Source: Nemertoderma westbladi (lineage: Eukaryota > Xenacoelomorpha > Nemertodermatida > Nemertodermatidae). Taken from it: a stretch of 20,708 nucleotides of DNA. Below are positions 9,509-17,835 of the stretch, piece by piece (the first letter of the stretch is position 1; each line of letters begins with the position of its first letter). The DNA lies in the NCBI GenBank assembly GCA_032718475.1, contig JAUCBJ010000317.1, positions 1 through 20,708 of the forward strand, written 5' to 3'. The notes below the pieces were generated by a model, which saw only the letters and a program-made list of their open reading frames with translations, made no database searches and was not told where the DNA came from. Position numbers and translations under genes: made by a program.

Positions 9509-10435
9509 AACTTTTGAAAAAAACCGACCTGCTCAAAAAGTGCCATATTTTTCGACCAAACGGTTTATGAAGCTATCTATACTCAGTTTTCATACTGTAG
9601 TATATAAAAGATCACAGATCATTGTGTTAAAGTTTCATAATAGTAGCTTTATAAATAAAACAAATAGATTTCGGGGTAATGGTCCCATTAATATATTAAA
9701 AATTAAAGCTTGAGAAATTCTACCAAAACCATTACACTTTTTATAGCAAAGGTTTTATAGGCATATAATAGGCCGTTTCGTAATGTTACTATTCTTGATG
9801 AAAACTATTTTTGCAAAGTACTTATTATTAAAGTAATTGGTACTTATTGGCAACGAGTCATCCAACGAAAATACTTTATATTTCCTTCGCAACATTTTGA
9901 CAATTTCAGTTGTCTTTAGCAGCTTTTTCTTTTGAAAGGGTTTGCGGAAAAATATTTAATTTTCGGGCCATTTTTGGAAATTACTAAAATGTGCCTTAGG
10001 GCCACCAGAGGCTTAATCCGGCACTGATAATAATTGTGGTGAGAGGTGATGGAAATCAAGGATATATGTTGTTATGTTATGGAGCACGCGTTGGTAGGCA
10101 CAGACAGGCAATGAATTGATGTCTGTTGAGTTGTATTGAAGGAGCACTATTCCTTCATTAGTAATAATATTAATATCATTGAATAACTGATACCTAAACA
10201 CACACACACACCCCCCCCCCCCCCCGTCAGCCAGTTCTATGGAGAGTGAGTGAATTGATAGGGAATTAATGCTATCCTACCATCCCCAACCAGCAGCAGT
10301 CTGCCTCTAACAGCCCAGGACATTCTCAGCGTTGCTAAGACACGGGAAGGAATTACTCCGTATTGACTGTCATTAGGCGGTTAGAGCCTGCGTGTGAATT
10401 AATTGATAAAAATGCAATTTTAATTGTAAATCAAT

Positions 10436-10676
10436 AAATAACTATAAAACTTGACATTAATCTCGAGTATAAAGTAAAGACTTTGATAGAATGGGACACG
10501 GCGAATCTACCCATGTTAATTTTATACCAGATGGGATAAATGTTACCCCCCTAAATAATTAATTAACGATAGAAGAATCGAAATAATTCGATTCAACCAC
10601 ACAATTTAGCTGAAGATATTAACTTCGATTATGGCTTCCGACATTTATGGCTACCGACACACACACACACACACAC
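10436..10676 (-). repeat. Right terminal inverted repeat of the 5-kb element
   Basis: This is the inverse of 5624-5872, ending at GGCTACCGACACACAC. The four mismatches I see against the left copy are scattered, consistent with a recent insertion or with correction between the arms. Confidence 0.9.
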
Positions 10677-10679
10677 GTC

Positions 10680-11341
10680 ACACACAGACTTTTGAGAAAC
10701 GGCCATAGTATAATTATATCAGTTCGCTGATGGCTCGCCATACGTGTCTCGCCCCACAACCTTGCATAATGGATGATGGTTCAAGATTATTAAACCATTC
10801 TAATAAACTCTCAGTGGGACAGTATATACAGTTCCTCCAGGTGTCATGAAATGGAAACGTTTACACCAGATTGAGGAACGGGATATTGTTGTACTTCTTC
10901 GCATCTACGGCTGGCTCCCAAGATGACTTACTCTGCGACACATTTCGGTAATAATAAACAGAATGTTTCTTTGGCTTTACCTGTTTTTCATCCAACAACA
11001 ATAGGCCTAGCTGCTTATGAATTCTACTATCCTGAGAATAAATGTGCTGCTTGTGTTGTTAAAGCCAAACGAGTTTTCTGATTTACGTTTAATCCTCTGT
11101 CCTCTGTGTTTTTTTTACACAGCAGGTGGGGACTGGGAAATATTTGGTCGGTAGTCGGAATATATAATAATATAAATAATAAAGTATTAATATAAATAAC
11201 TTGATAATAATATAAAGTATCTAATAGTAATATAAAGTAATAATATCAGTAAAGCATGGGTTGAGGGACCGTTTACGTACGTACAGTTTAATACATATTT
11301 TTTTTTCTAGATATTATTATTTCTGAAGCCATTTTTAAAAT
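10680..11341. other. No gene recognised; AT-rich with low-complexity patch
   Basis: Unique-looking sequence runs to about 11100. A low-complexity patch of ATAATAATATAAAGTA-like units follows at about 11158-11252. I see no coding frame. Confidence 0.4.
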
Positions 11342-11969
11342 TTGATGGCACAGTGTCTGTCTGTTCATCTGTCGGTCTGTCCTTCGAAATTTAACCGACC
11401 GCCAGATCGACAGACACACAGTTGGAACCCATCAAATGTAAAAAACAGACATTGGAAAAAGAAATCCCTGTCCAGGAAAACCCCCATACCAGTCGCTATT
11501 GCAGACAGTCCTACAGGCAGTCTTACAGAAATTTAAGAAAATGAATTTAAATTCAATATTATATAGTCCAACCAAAATGTACAGTATATTGCACTTTATT
11601 CAAACTAATATTTCATTTTTTGATGAGTATGCCATTTCAATATGTTGACTTCAAACACAGTAACCCCCATCATCTTACAGTATTAGTATTTTACAGTTTG
11701 TTTACGCAGTCTGAGCACTGCTGCTTGATTTTTCCATGAAAAAATCGTTGATTGATGTCATCATTGATAGTAAAAAAACGCATGGAGAGTGTAACTGTCA
11801 AAATAACAACCAGTTTACACGTTCGTGGGGCCTTCGCGCAGCACGAGGTCCAGTTATGAGATACAAATTAAAATTAAGCGACTGTATCACAAAATCAGGT
11901 TTTGAGAAATTTACCCACACCACCAATCAATCAAAGAAAGGGGGACAGTACGTGTTCACCCCTTTTAAT

Positions 11970-12341
11970 CCCCCCCCCCCCCCCCACCCTTCTCAACCAC
12001 CAATACATAACCGTGACATCTACCACCCACGGAAGGGTAGAACGAACTTATTTCCAATCGCACGTTAAATATGCAAAGCCAGGTGGTGTATATGAATATA
12101 ATCAACGCCGTACTCGTCTTAATTATTATAAGCGTCGTTCAATCGTTGCGCTCGTCCAGAGTAAGTCCCCCCCCCCCTATCAGAAAGATTTACTCAACAA
12201 AAAATAGTGTAAATAAATAAACAACTACAAGGATAAGAGGTCATGTGTAGGAAAGCTAATCAGACGATACCTTTACTAATATATTGAGCTGCATTGATCT
12301 ATACATAGTAATGTTGGGTGATGGGGGGGGGGGGGGGGGGG
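11970..12341. repeat. Cluster of C and G homopolymer tracts
   Basis: C16 (11970-11985), C11 (about 12167-12177) and G19 (12323-12341) lie within 370 bp. The G tract is followed by further G-runs separated by 1-3 bases (GAGGGGTAGGGGGTGTCTGGG), the layout expected of a G-quadruplex. Small open frames crossing these tracts are composition artefacts. Confidence 0.8.
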
Positions 12342-12581
12342 TGAGGGGTAGGGGGTGTCTGGGTGGGTTGTTAGTATTAGGGTGCACAATATCGACGCAC
12401 GCGCAGGAATGTGTTGATGTTTAATAGCACCGCATTCCCGCGTTAGAAAGCATCCCCAATTGGAATAAATAAATAAATTAAACGCGTTTCGTTATGTTCC
12501 TCGACTTATATTATTCTCTCCACGGACGAGTTATTAGCTGCTAGACAGGTAGACCTAGTCCCCCACAACAACGGTCATACC

Positions 12582-12616
12582 TTCAATCAATCAATCAATT
12601 GAGCTCATATGAGCTC
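12582..12616. repeat. TCAA microsatellite followed by 16-bp palindrome GAGCTCATATGAGCTC
   Basis: Four to five TCAA units run directly into an exact 16-bp self-complementary sequence at 12601-12616. No function is evident. Confidence 0.6.
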
Positions 12617-14084
12617 GTATATTAGTTTTATTTATAAATTGAAATCTCACGAATTAATAGGCCTATTAGCTGATTAGTGAACTATCATATGTTAGACCAT
12701 ATATATATATTATATATTGGACCTTATCAAAATAGCGGTTGTACTGGGGCGGTATATGTTGTTCTCTAACCCACTGCAAGCGCATTTGAGGGGCCGGTAT
12801 GTTTTAATAACTTCTGGTACAACGGGATGCAGTATTACAGCGCCAAGTAGATTTAATCTGATCAGAATATTCCGGACGCTAAGTTCATGTCATTCCCGAT
12901 AAGTCGGGACTTTACAAAACTCGTGGATAAAACCGCGTGTAGCAGAGAGCAGATAAATTGGGTTGAATTGCAAAACAGAATAATATGGAACTGTAAGTGG
13001 AACTGCGGCGATTTGGGTTTTTTTGTTATGGTGAATAGTCAGCCTGTCCGCGATATGTTCAGCTGCCCTTTTTAATGGGTTGCAGGTACAAATGAAATAC
13101 ACATTGCAGTTACTAAAATAAAAGTGGCGCATATTATTGTACATTTACAACAACAATTATATAAATGCAATATGCCTGATCCCTATTAATGTACTTTGTA
13201 CCGCCAATTCTGTAATTCAATAACGCAAAGCCGCGTTTACTGTACAGCAGCACGTAATATATTTGATACTTATTATACTAACTAAACTAACAAACCGCAA
13301 GGCCTACTTACCGAAATAAATTAACTTTCAGTTAAATACAATATACTTGTTTGCTCTGTAAAAATTTTAATTAAAAACAATCCTGCCATTTAATATACCT
13401 AATTAGCATGGTTGCGTAAGCAGTATGAATTGGAATGAAATTGTGAAATAATTTATTTAAACTATTATGTACATTTAGATTAAATAATAATACAGAAAGT
13501 TGGCCTACAGAAATAAACATTGATATTCGGAACAGTAAAACAATTATTTATTTCATTCATTCAACTAACCAGAGAGACTCATAGCTCCAGTGAATATTAA
13601 CATCCCGACGTTACTTTAGTAATAATATTAATGTCATTGAACCCGATACACACACACCTCCAATCAGCCAGTTCAATGGAGAGTGAGTGAATGGATGGCT
13701 ACTAGCAGCAGCAGCAGTCTGCCTCTTACAAGCAAGGCTGACTGAATACCTCAAGTGTTGCTGGGAATCAAGCCAACTTGGATGTTAACCAATAAATGAG
13801 CAGTATTTAATGAGAATACATTTTTTATGCCGGTTTAATTACTTTAGATCAATTAAAGACACGATTATTAAAGCAAATCACTTGAACTAATTAAAAACTA
13901 TAATAGAATGGAGTATGCGGATTACATCTGTATATTTTTTAAGTATAATTATTGAAGTCTTATACTGTAAAACAATTAATTTCCTTTAAAAGGCAGGTTG
14001 AAAATGGTGTTTTTACCGTAATCAACTTAATTAACTAATTAACTGCTATTATCTTAGCTTCTCGAAGGCCACACGGAAATTCTA
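12617..14084. other. AT-rich stretch without a convincing gene
   Basis: The part at 12715-13140 is somewhat richer in GC and has short open frames on both strands (about 60-84 codons). None has recognisable motifs or coding character. Around 13616-13735 lies copy 2 of a dispersed repeat (separate entry). The rest shows nothing identifiable. Confidence 0.4.
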
Positions 14085-14276
14085 CTTGGAAAATTTCTAA
14101 ACTTTTGCCATACAACATGTGTACCAAGTTTGGATAGATTTCATCAAAGATTGGCCGAGTTATTAACGTTTAAAATTGAACACGACAGAACGACAGAACG
14201 ACAGAACGACAGAACGACAGGTTGATTAATGGTACCACTACGCTAAGGCTCACTCACTTCGTGGCTCGCCCCACAA
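14085..14276. repeat. Dispersed repeat end with (ACGACAGA)5 minisatellite
   Basis: Five 8-bp ACGACAGA-type units (14182-14221, the last ending in GG) are preceded by GGCCGAGTTATTAACGTTTA and followed by TGGTACCACTACGCTAAGGC and TCGCCCCACAAG. TCGCCCCACAA also occurs near 10750, suggesting a shared repeat end. I infer a short interspersed or MITE-type element, family not known. Confidence 0.55.
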
Positions 14277-14321
14277 GTATATACAAAGTCGGCCCACTAA
14301 ATTTAGTGAACTGCTAAATTA

Positions 14322-14561
14322 GTTTTTGGACGTCCATAAATTAATTTTTGGACGTCCATAAATTAATTTTTGGACGTCCATAAATTAATTTTTGGACGTC
14401 CATAAATTAATTTTTGGACGTCCATAAATTAATTTTTGGACGTCCATAAATTAATTTTTGGACGTCCATAAATTAATTTTTGGACGTCCATAAATTAATT
14501 TTTGGACGTCCATAAATTAATTTTTGGACGTCCATAATTTAATTTTTGGACGTCCAAAAAT
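14322..14561. repeat. 22-bp minisatellite, 11 units, each with palindrome TGGACGTCCA
   Basis: GGACGTCC occurs at 14328, 14350, 14372, 14394, 14416, 14438, 14460, 14482, 14504, 14526 and 14548, exactly 22 bp apart throughout. The unit is TTTTTGGACGTCCATAAATTAA. The units are essentially identical except near the two ends (AGTTTTT at the start, TAATTTAA before the last unit). Each unit holds a 10-bp palindrome, and AATTAATT is a second palindrome between the first ones, so both strands can fold at many points. Confidence 0.97.
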
Positions 14562-14974
14562 TCCTGCATTTTATATTTTTTTAAATAAATATGGCGGAAT
14601 TCTGCCACAGTAAGGATGCTTCAATTACGTCCATTGACCAAATTGCAGCAAATGAAAATTTATCGAACTTTCCCCATATCAAAATATCAAATTGTTGTAA
14701 AAAAATCTTGCCCCCAGTCACCGCCCCCAGTTAACTCGATGGCATGGCCTTGTATATAGTACGCCTTGGCTGTAACCTGAGATCTGTCTGTCTGTTGCAG
14801 ATCACAGGATTTAGTTTTCACAACGCCTGGGGCCTCTGGTCCTGGCCTGCTGGCTGTGGGCTGCCTGGCCTGGCTAGTGGCTGCAGGCTGCCTAGGCACA
14901 TAATAAGCTGAAGTCTTTCTGCAGAAAGTCTAGAGTTATTTACAAACAACAAAGCGTGGAATTTATTAGGCCTA
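14562..14974. other. No gene recognised; GC-rich CTG/CCTGG patch at 14700-14900
   Basis: The patch is rich in CTGG and GCCTGG words and contrasts with its AT-rich surroundings. It contains a 70-codon open frame on the minus strand without recognisable motifs. It adjoins the LINE remnant and might be an upstream part of it, but I cannot align it to a reverse transcriptase. Confidence 0.35.
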
Positions 14975-15139
14975 CTCCAAAAAGCCCAAAATTTTGACAG
15001 TTAACTTTGAAAGTCCTCAGCAAATCTCTGATCGGATGAGCATAAACTCAAAGGATGGTAGGCCTATGCTTGAGCATGTGGACGACTTATCTTACCTGGA
15101 TCATGGATCCGGAAGTCAGGTGAGGACCTTCGAATAAAT
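14975..15139 (+). pseudogene. LINE (non-LTR) reverse transcriptase remnant, left part
   Basis: The translation includes KPKILTVNFE and then INSKDGRPMLEHVDDLSYL. This matches the conserved region after the RT catalytic core of non-LTR endonuclease-reverse transcriptases (pattern K-T-K ... V-x-x-F-x-Y-L-G-S). Frameshifts or stops occur before KPK and after DLSYL, so it is dead. The catalytic YADD box is not seen upstream. The fold-back element inserted at 15140 interrupts it, and the sequence resumes at 17278. Confidence 0.8.
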
Positions 15140-15147
15140 GGATACAT

Positions 15148-15273
15148 GACCGAACGTAATCAGGATCGAATGTAACATAGTTATTACGTATCGAACGTAA
15201 CCGCAATTATGTTACATTGATCCTATAACTATGTTACATTCGATCTACAAATTACTAAGCCCGAATGTAACAT
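15148..15273 (+). repeat. Left inverted end of the fold-back element
   Basis: A single copy of the terminal unit. It also contains internal inverted motifs, TCGAATGTAACATAG facing CTATGTTACATTCGA, so each arm can itself fold. Confidence 0.9.
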
Positions 15274-15284
15274 TGCCATTTGAA

Positions 15285-15450
15285 AGAGCAGGTTACAGAG
15301 GCATGTTGGGGGAACCAAAACAATAGACGAAAGTTAACACATGTTACAAGACAGCAACATTATACAAGTTACCGGTACTATTATTTAAAGGAGCAGGTTA
15401 CAGAGGCGTGTTGGGGGAACCAAAACAATAAACGAAAGTTAACACATGTT
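15285..15450 (+). repeat. Two ~105-bp spaced copies of the GAGCAGGTTACAGAGGC repeat, variant form
   Basis: Copies begin at 15285 and 15390, each running GAGCAGGTTACAGAGGC, then TGTTGGGGGAACCAAAACAA and GAAAGTTAACACATGTT. The first part matches the 8-copy array at 16047-16590. The GTGTTGGGGGA segment replaces GGGATTTTCTA there, so this is a sub-family of the same unit. Confidence 0.85.
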
Positions 15451-15631
15451 GACATGTTATAAGATTATGCAGATTACTTAATTCAGTAATTGGGTCTTTG
15501 TTTTGTACTCACCAACTGACCAAACTGTTTCTTCCTGTAAATAAAGCAAGCATTTTATTGGTTAACCCTGAAATCAAAACACAACATATAAATAAATATA
15601 TGTAAGTAATATATAAGGGCAGTGATTTTTT

Positions 15632-15736
15632 TATGTCCTTTTATTTGACTTTTTTGTCCTCCTTTTTTTACGAATTGTGCATAATGACTTTTGTTGTCCT
15701 TTTAATGACTTTTATTGTCCTTTTAATGACTTTTTA
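15632..15736 (+). repeat. ~21-bp minisatellite ATGACTTTTRTTGTCCTTTTA
   Basis: About three to four units, from about 15643 to 15736. The central two are nearly identical and the outer ones degenerate. Confidence 0.75.
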
Positions 15737-15767
15737 TGTATGTATTTCTTCAAACTGTCAGACTGCT

Positions 15768-16020
15768 GATTTCTGGACTGTCAGGCAGTTGATTTCAACA
15801 TGCCTACAGTATGCCAAAACATTCAAAATTTGTTGATTTCTGGTCTGTCGGACAGTTGGTTTTACTATGCCTGTGCCAAAACATTCCATGATTCCATGAT
15901 TTATAGACTATGAGATAGAATTCCATATGCGCCTGTGGTAAAAGACTCTAAATTTAATAGTTTGTGGTTGTTGTCGATAATCGATTACCACATGACGTAG
16001 CAAAACACTCATTTTATAGC
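15768..16020 (+). repeat. Degenerate ~62-67-bp tandem array, CCAAAACATTC core
   Basis: GATTTCTGGWCTGTCGGACAG-like heads occur at 15768 and 15835. Core CCAAAACATTC or its relics lie at 15814, 15876, about 15937 and 16000, giving spacings of 62, about 61 and 63. Two later units are weakly preserved. The CCAAAACA core is shared with the downstream 68-bp array. Confidence 0.6.
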
Positions 16021-16046
16021 CAAAAACAATTACCAATTGATGGAAA

Positions 16047-16590
16047 GGAGCAGGTTAAGGCCGGATTTTCTAACCAAAACAATAAACTGCCACTTTACCA
16101 AATCAGGGAAAGGAGCAGGTTACAGAGGCGGGATTTTCTAACCAAAACAATAAACGATCATTTAACTAATTGAGGGAAAGGAGCAGGTTACAGAGACGGG
16201 ATTTTCTAACCAAAACAATAAACGATAACATTACCAATTGAGAGAAAGGAGCAGGTTACAGATGCGGGATTTTCTAACCAAAACAATAAACAGTCACTTT
16301 ACCAAATCAGGAAAAGGAGCAGGTTACAGAGGCGGGATTTCCTATAACCAAAACAATAAACGATCACTTAATTAATTGAGGAAAAGGGGCAGGTTACAGA
16401 GGCGGGATTTTCTAACCAAAACAATAAACAGTCACTTTACAAAATGAAGGGAAGGAGCAGGTTACAGAGGCGGGCCTTTCTAACCAAAACAATAAACGGT
16501 CACTTTACCAAATCAGGTAAAGGAGCAGGTTACAGATGAGGCGGGATTTTCTAACCAAAACAACCGGTCAGCCGGTAGGCCTACCAGTAC
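16047..16590 (+). repeat. 68-bp minisatellite, 8 units (GGAGCAGGTTACAGAGGCGG)
   Basis: The unit head GGAGCAGG occurs at 16047, 16112, 16180, 16249, 16316, 16386 (as GGGGCAGG), 16454 and 16522, giving spacings of 65-70. Each unit continues with GGGATTTTCTAACCAAAACA, ATAAACGATCA and an ACCAAATCAGGGAA or TAATTGAGGGAA tail. The two tail types alternate in part, hinting at a higher-order ~137-bp unit. Confidence 0.95.
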
Positions 16591-16760
16591 CGTATTTAAA
16601 TGGTATGCTACACAGTAGGCCTACAGCAGTACCGGTGCCGGTACCGGTACTAAAATACAGAAATGCCTGCTTTATCTGTTTACTGGTTTATACCTACATC
16701 TGTACATACAATACAGCAAAATAGTGCTATATATACTAATACCGGTACTGATAGCCTGAG
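16560..16760. repeat. Cluster of ACCGGT and AGGCCT palindromes
   Basis: ACCGGT, CCGGTACCGG and TAGGCCTAC words recur here, as at 1405-1650 and 3280-3410. They separate the 68-bp array from the amplified right end of the fold-back element. Confidence 0.6.
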
Positions 16761-16904
16761 AGAACAGCAGTAGAGAAACCGGTAGCATGGAACCTAACAT
16801 TAGATTTTTGGAGGACATAAAAAATAAAAAAAAAGGATTTAAACGGACAATAAAAATTATTGCGATATATAAGTATATATGTATATATATTTATATATAC
16901 CGGT

Positions 16905-17267
16905 AAGTAATTTGTAGATCGAATGTAACATAGTTATAGGACAGTAGGATCCAATGTAACCTAATTGAGTTTACGTTCGATTCGTAAAAACTATGTTACA
17001 TTCGGGCTTAGTAATTTGTAGATCAAATGTAACATAGTTATAGGATCCAATGTAACATAGTTATAGGATCCAATGTAACATAGTTATAGGATCCAATGTA
17101 ACATAATTGAGGTTACGTTCGATTCGTAAAAACTATGTTACATTCGGGCTTAGTAATTTGTAGATCGAATGTAACATAGTTATAGGATCCCATCCCCATG
17201 CAACATAATTGAGGTTACGTTCGATTCGTAAAAACTATGTTACATTCGATCCTGATTACGTTCGGTC
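16905..17267. repeat. Amplified right end of the fold-back element
   Basis: AGTAATTTGTAGATC occurs at about 16906, 17010 and 17150. Each is followed by AATGTAACATAGTTATAGGA and most by a GGTTACGTTCGATTCGTAAA segment. The middle copy contains extra tandem ~23-bp units TAGGATCCAATGTAACATAGT. Only the last copy (17135-17267) reaches the true terminus; the left end has a single copy. Confidence 0.9.
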
Positions 17268-17277
17268 TGTCACCCCA

Positions 17278-17835
17278 AATAAATACGTAAGGGGAAGGCA
17301 TGGCATGGCTGCATGGACAGCATTAATGGGCTTTCCAGGATTTGGAAGTCATACTGTCATACAGAATTCATCGGAAACTTAAGGTCCGATTATTTAGAGC
17401 AGCAGTATTCTGGTATTTCAAGTACCTACTCGCTACTCCTCTCTATGGGAGTCCATGCTGGGCTGTAACTGCTGAGGACACCAAATTTCTGGACGGCACA
17501 TTCACAAAAATGCTACGTCGGGTGTACTGTGTCAAGTGCAATGCACACATCTCCATCTCCAGACGCTATATAACATTGTAGGTGTCTCATTGGTTCCCCA
17601 AGCTTGACACTAGAACAAAGCCGCCTCCGCTTTGCAGGACATTGTTTTCGCCACGTGGAGGACCAGCCTTTGCGCAATCTTGTGCTTTGGCAGTCCCATG
17701 GAGAAAATAAGCATGGTGGACACTGGTCAGCCCATGACTTACGTGAGACGCCTCCTAAAGGACACCGGCCTTGAAGATGCGGATAATCTCGCAAAAGTCA
17801 TGGGGGATTTGGAGTTGTGGCGGTGCAGCTTGTTG
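17278..17835 (+). pseudogene. LINE (non-LTR) reverse transcriptase remnant, C-terminal part
   Basis: Reading across frames gives RKGKAW, then WKS, KVRLFRA, LYGSPCWAVT, LDGTFTKMLRRV, RLRFAGHCFRH, TYVRRLLKDTGLEDADNL and MGDLELWR. In that order these are the landmarks of the C-terminal region of non-LTR endonuclease-reverse transcriptases common in cnidarians and other marine invertebrates (typical motifs LYG-x-E-x-W, LDG-x-Y-T-R-M-L-R, R-x-L-R-F-A-G-H, D-T-G-L). One long frame runs 17342-17581; frameshifts follow near 17590 and 17735. It continues the remnant at 14975-15139 across the inserted fold-back element. It is inactive: no intact frame, and no catalytic core in the window. A 3' UTR probably extends somewhat beyond 17835. 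Confidence 0.9.

Larger units (their letters stand above)
7204..10034. mobile_element. Non-autonomous hAT-type element (7212-10026) with 8-bp target duplications
   Basis: The element begins CAGTGCCGGATTAA at 7212 and ends with the exact inverse TTAATCCGGCACTG at 10026. It is flanked on both sides by ATAATAAT (7204-7211 and 10027-10034), a perfect 8-bp duplication. An 8-bp target duplication with a terminus starting CAG is the hAT superfamily signature. The interior (2815 bp) has no transposase-like frame; the longest open frames are under 70 codons and not recognisable, so it must depend on a transposase made elsewhere. Subterminal sequence includes the 16-bp palindrome TAAGGCACGTGCCTTA (7238-7253) and CCTTAGGGCC motifs at both ends. 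It is nested in the 5-kb TIR element and therefore younger than that element's arrival. Confidence 0.9.
5624..10676. mobile_element. Large TIR element (~5 kb) with long, nearly identical inverted ends
   Basis: The left end (5624 onward) and the right end (back from 10676) are inverted copies for at least ~220 bp. By eye I count about four substitutions in ~215 aligned bases, so the ends are about 98% identical. Both termini begin in a TG/CA dinucleotide run followed by TCGGTAGCCATAAATGTCGG. The interior has no transposase frame, so the element is non-autonomous. Without the internal hAT insertion it would be about 2.2 kb. No clear target duplication is seen because the ends sit in a microsatellite. 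The family is not recognised. Confidence 0.85.
10158..13735. repeat. Dispersed repeat pair (10158-10313 and 13616-13735)
   Basis: Both copies start TTAGTAATAATATTAATRTCA, pass through a CA-rich stretch and CAGCCAGTTCWATGGAGAG with TGAGTGAAT, and end AGCAGCAGTCTGCCTCT. Copy 1 lies between the hAT element and the right TIR of the 5-kb element and has a CA run plus C15 insert. Copy 2 lies outside that element, 3.3 kb away. Both are in the same orientation. The family is unknown to me. Confidence 0.8.
15140..17277. mobile_element. Fold-back-like composite TIR element (~2.1 kb) inserted in a LINE
   Basis: The left end (15148-15273) and right end (17135-17267) are inverted copies starting GACCGAACGTAATCAGGATC. 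They differ by about three substitutions and one ~8-10-bp indel. The right end is preceded by further copies of the same unit, so the element is asymmetric. Between the ends are only tandem arrays (about 21, 63-67 and 68 bp) and no transposase. The DNA on either side reads as adjacent parts of one LINE, placing the insertion point at AATAAAT, present at 15133-15139 and 17278-17284 as a likely 7-bp target duplication. The outer ~8 bases (GGATACAT / TGTCACCCCA) match only loosely. Non-autonomous; superfamily not assigned. Confidence 0.8.

Noticed and set aside
11342-11536. GTCTGTCTGT and GACAGACA-rich segment, possible additional copy of the 143-bp repeat
   Set aside because: Only the GACA/GTCT words and ACCCCCATA are shared. 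No alignable full unit could be traced.
11736-12207. Overlapping + strand frames of 110 and 101 codons
   Set aside because: Both cross the C16 tract giving a run of prolines, overlap each other and show no motif. They are low-complexity artefacts.
12717-13144. Frames of 60-84 codons on both strands in a mildly GC-richer patch
   Set aside because: No frame is dominant, the products are not recognisable, and there are no clear splice sites around an exon-like core.
14687-14899. 70-codon minus-strand frame rich in Ala, Pro and Gln
   Set aside because: It reflects a CTGG-rich low-complexity patch. I could not match it to the adjacent LINE.
15280-16724. Several + strand frames within the tandem arrays
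   Set aside because: They are translations of the 68-bp and 105-bp repeats. Unit lengths are not multiples of three consistently, so the frame is not kept.
17513-17794. 93-codon minus-strand frame
   Set aside because: It is antisense to the LINE remnant, whose + strand translation carries the recognised motifs.
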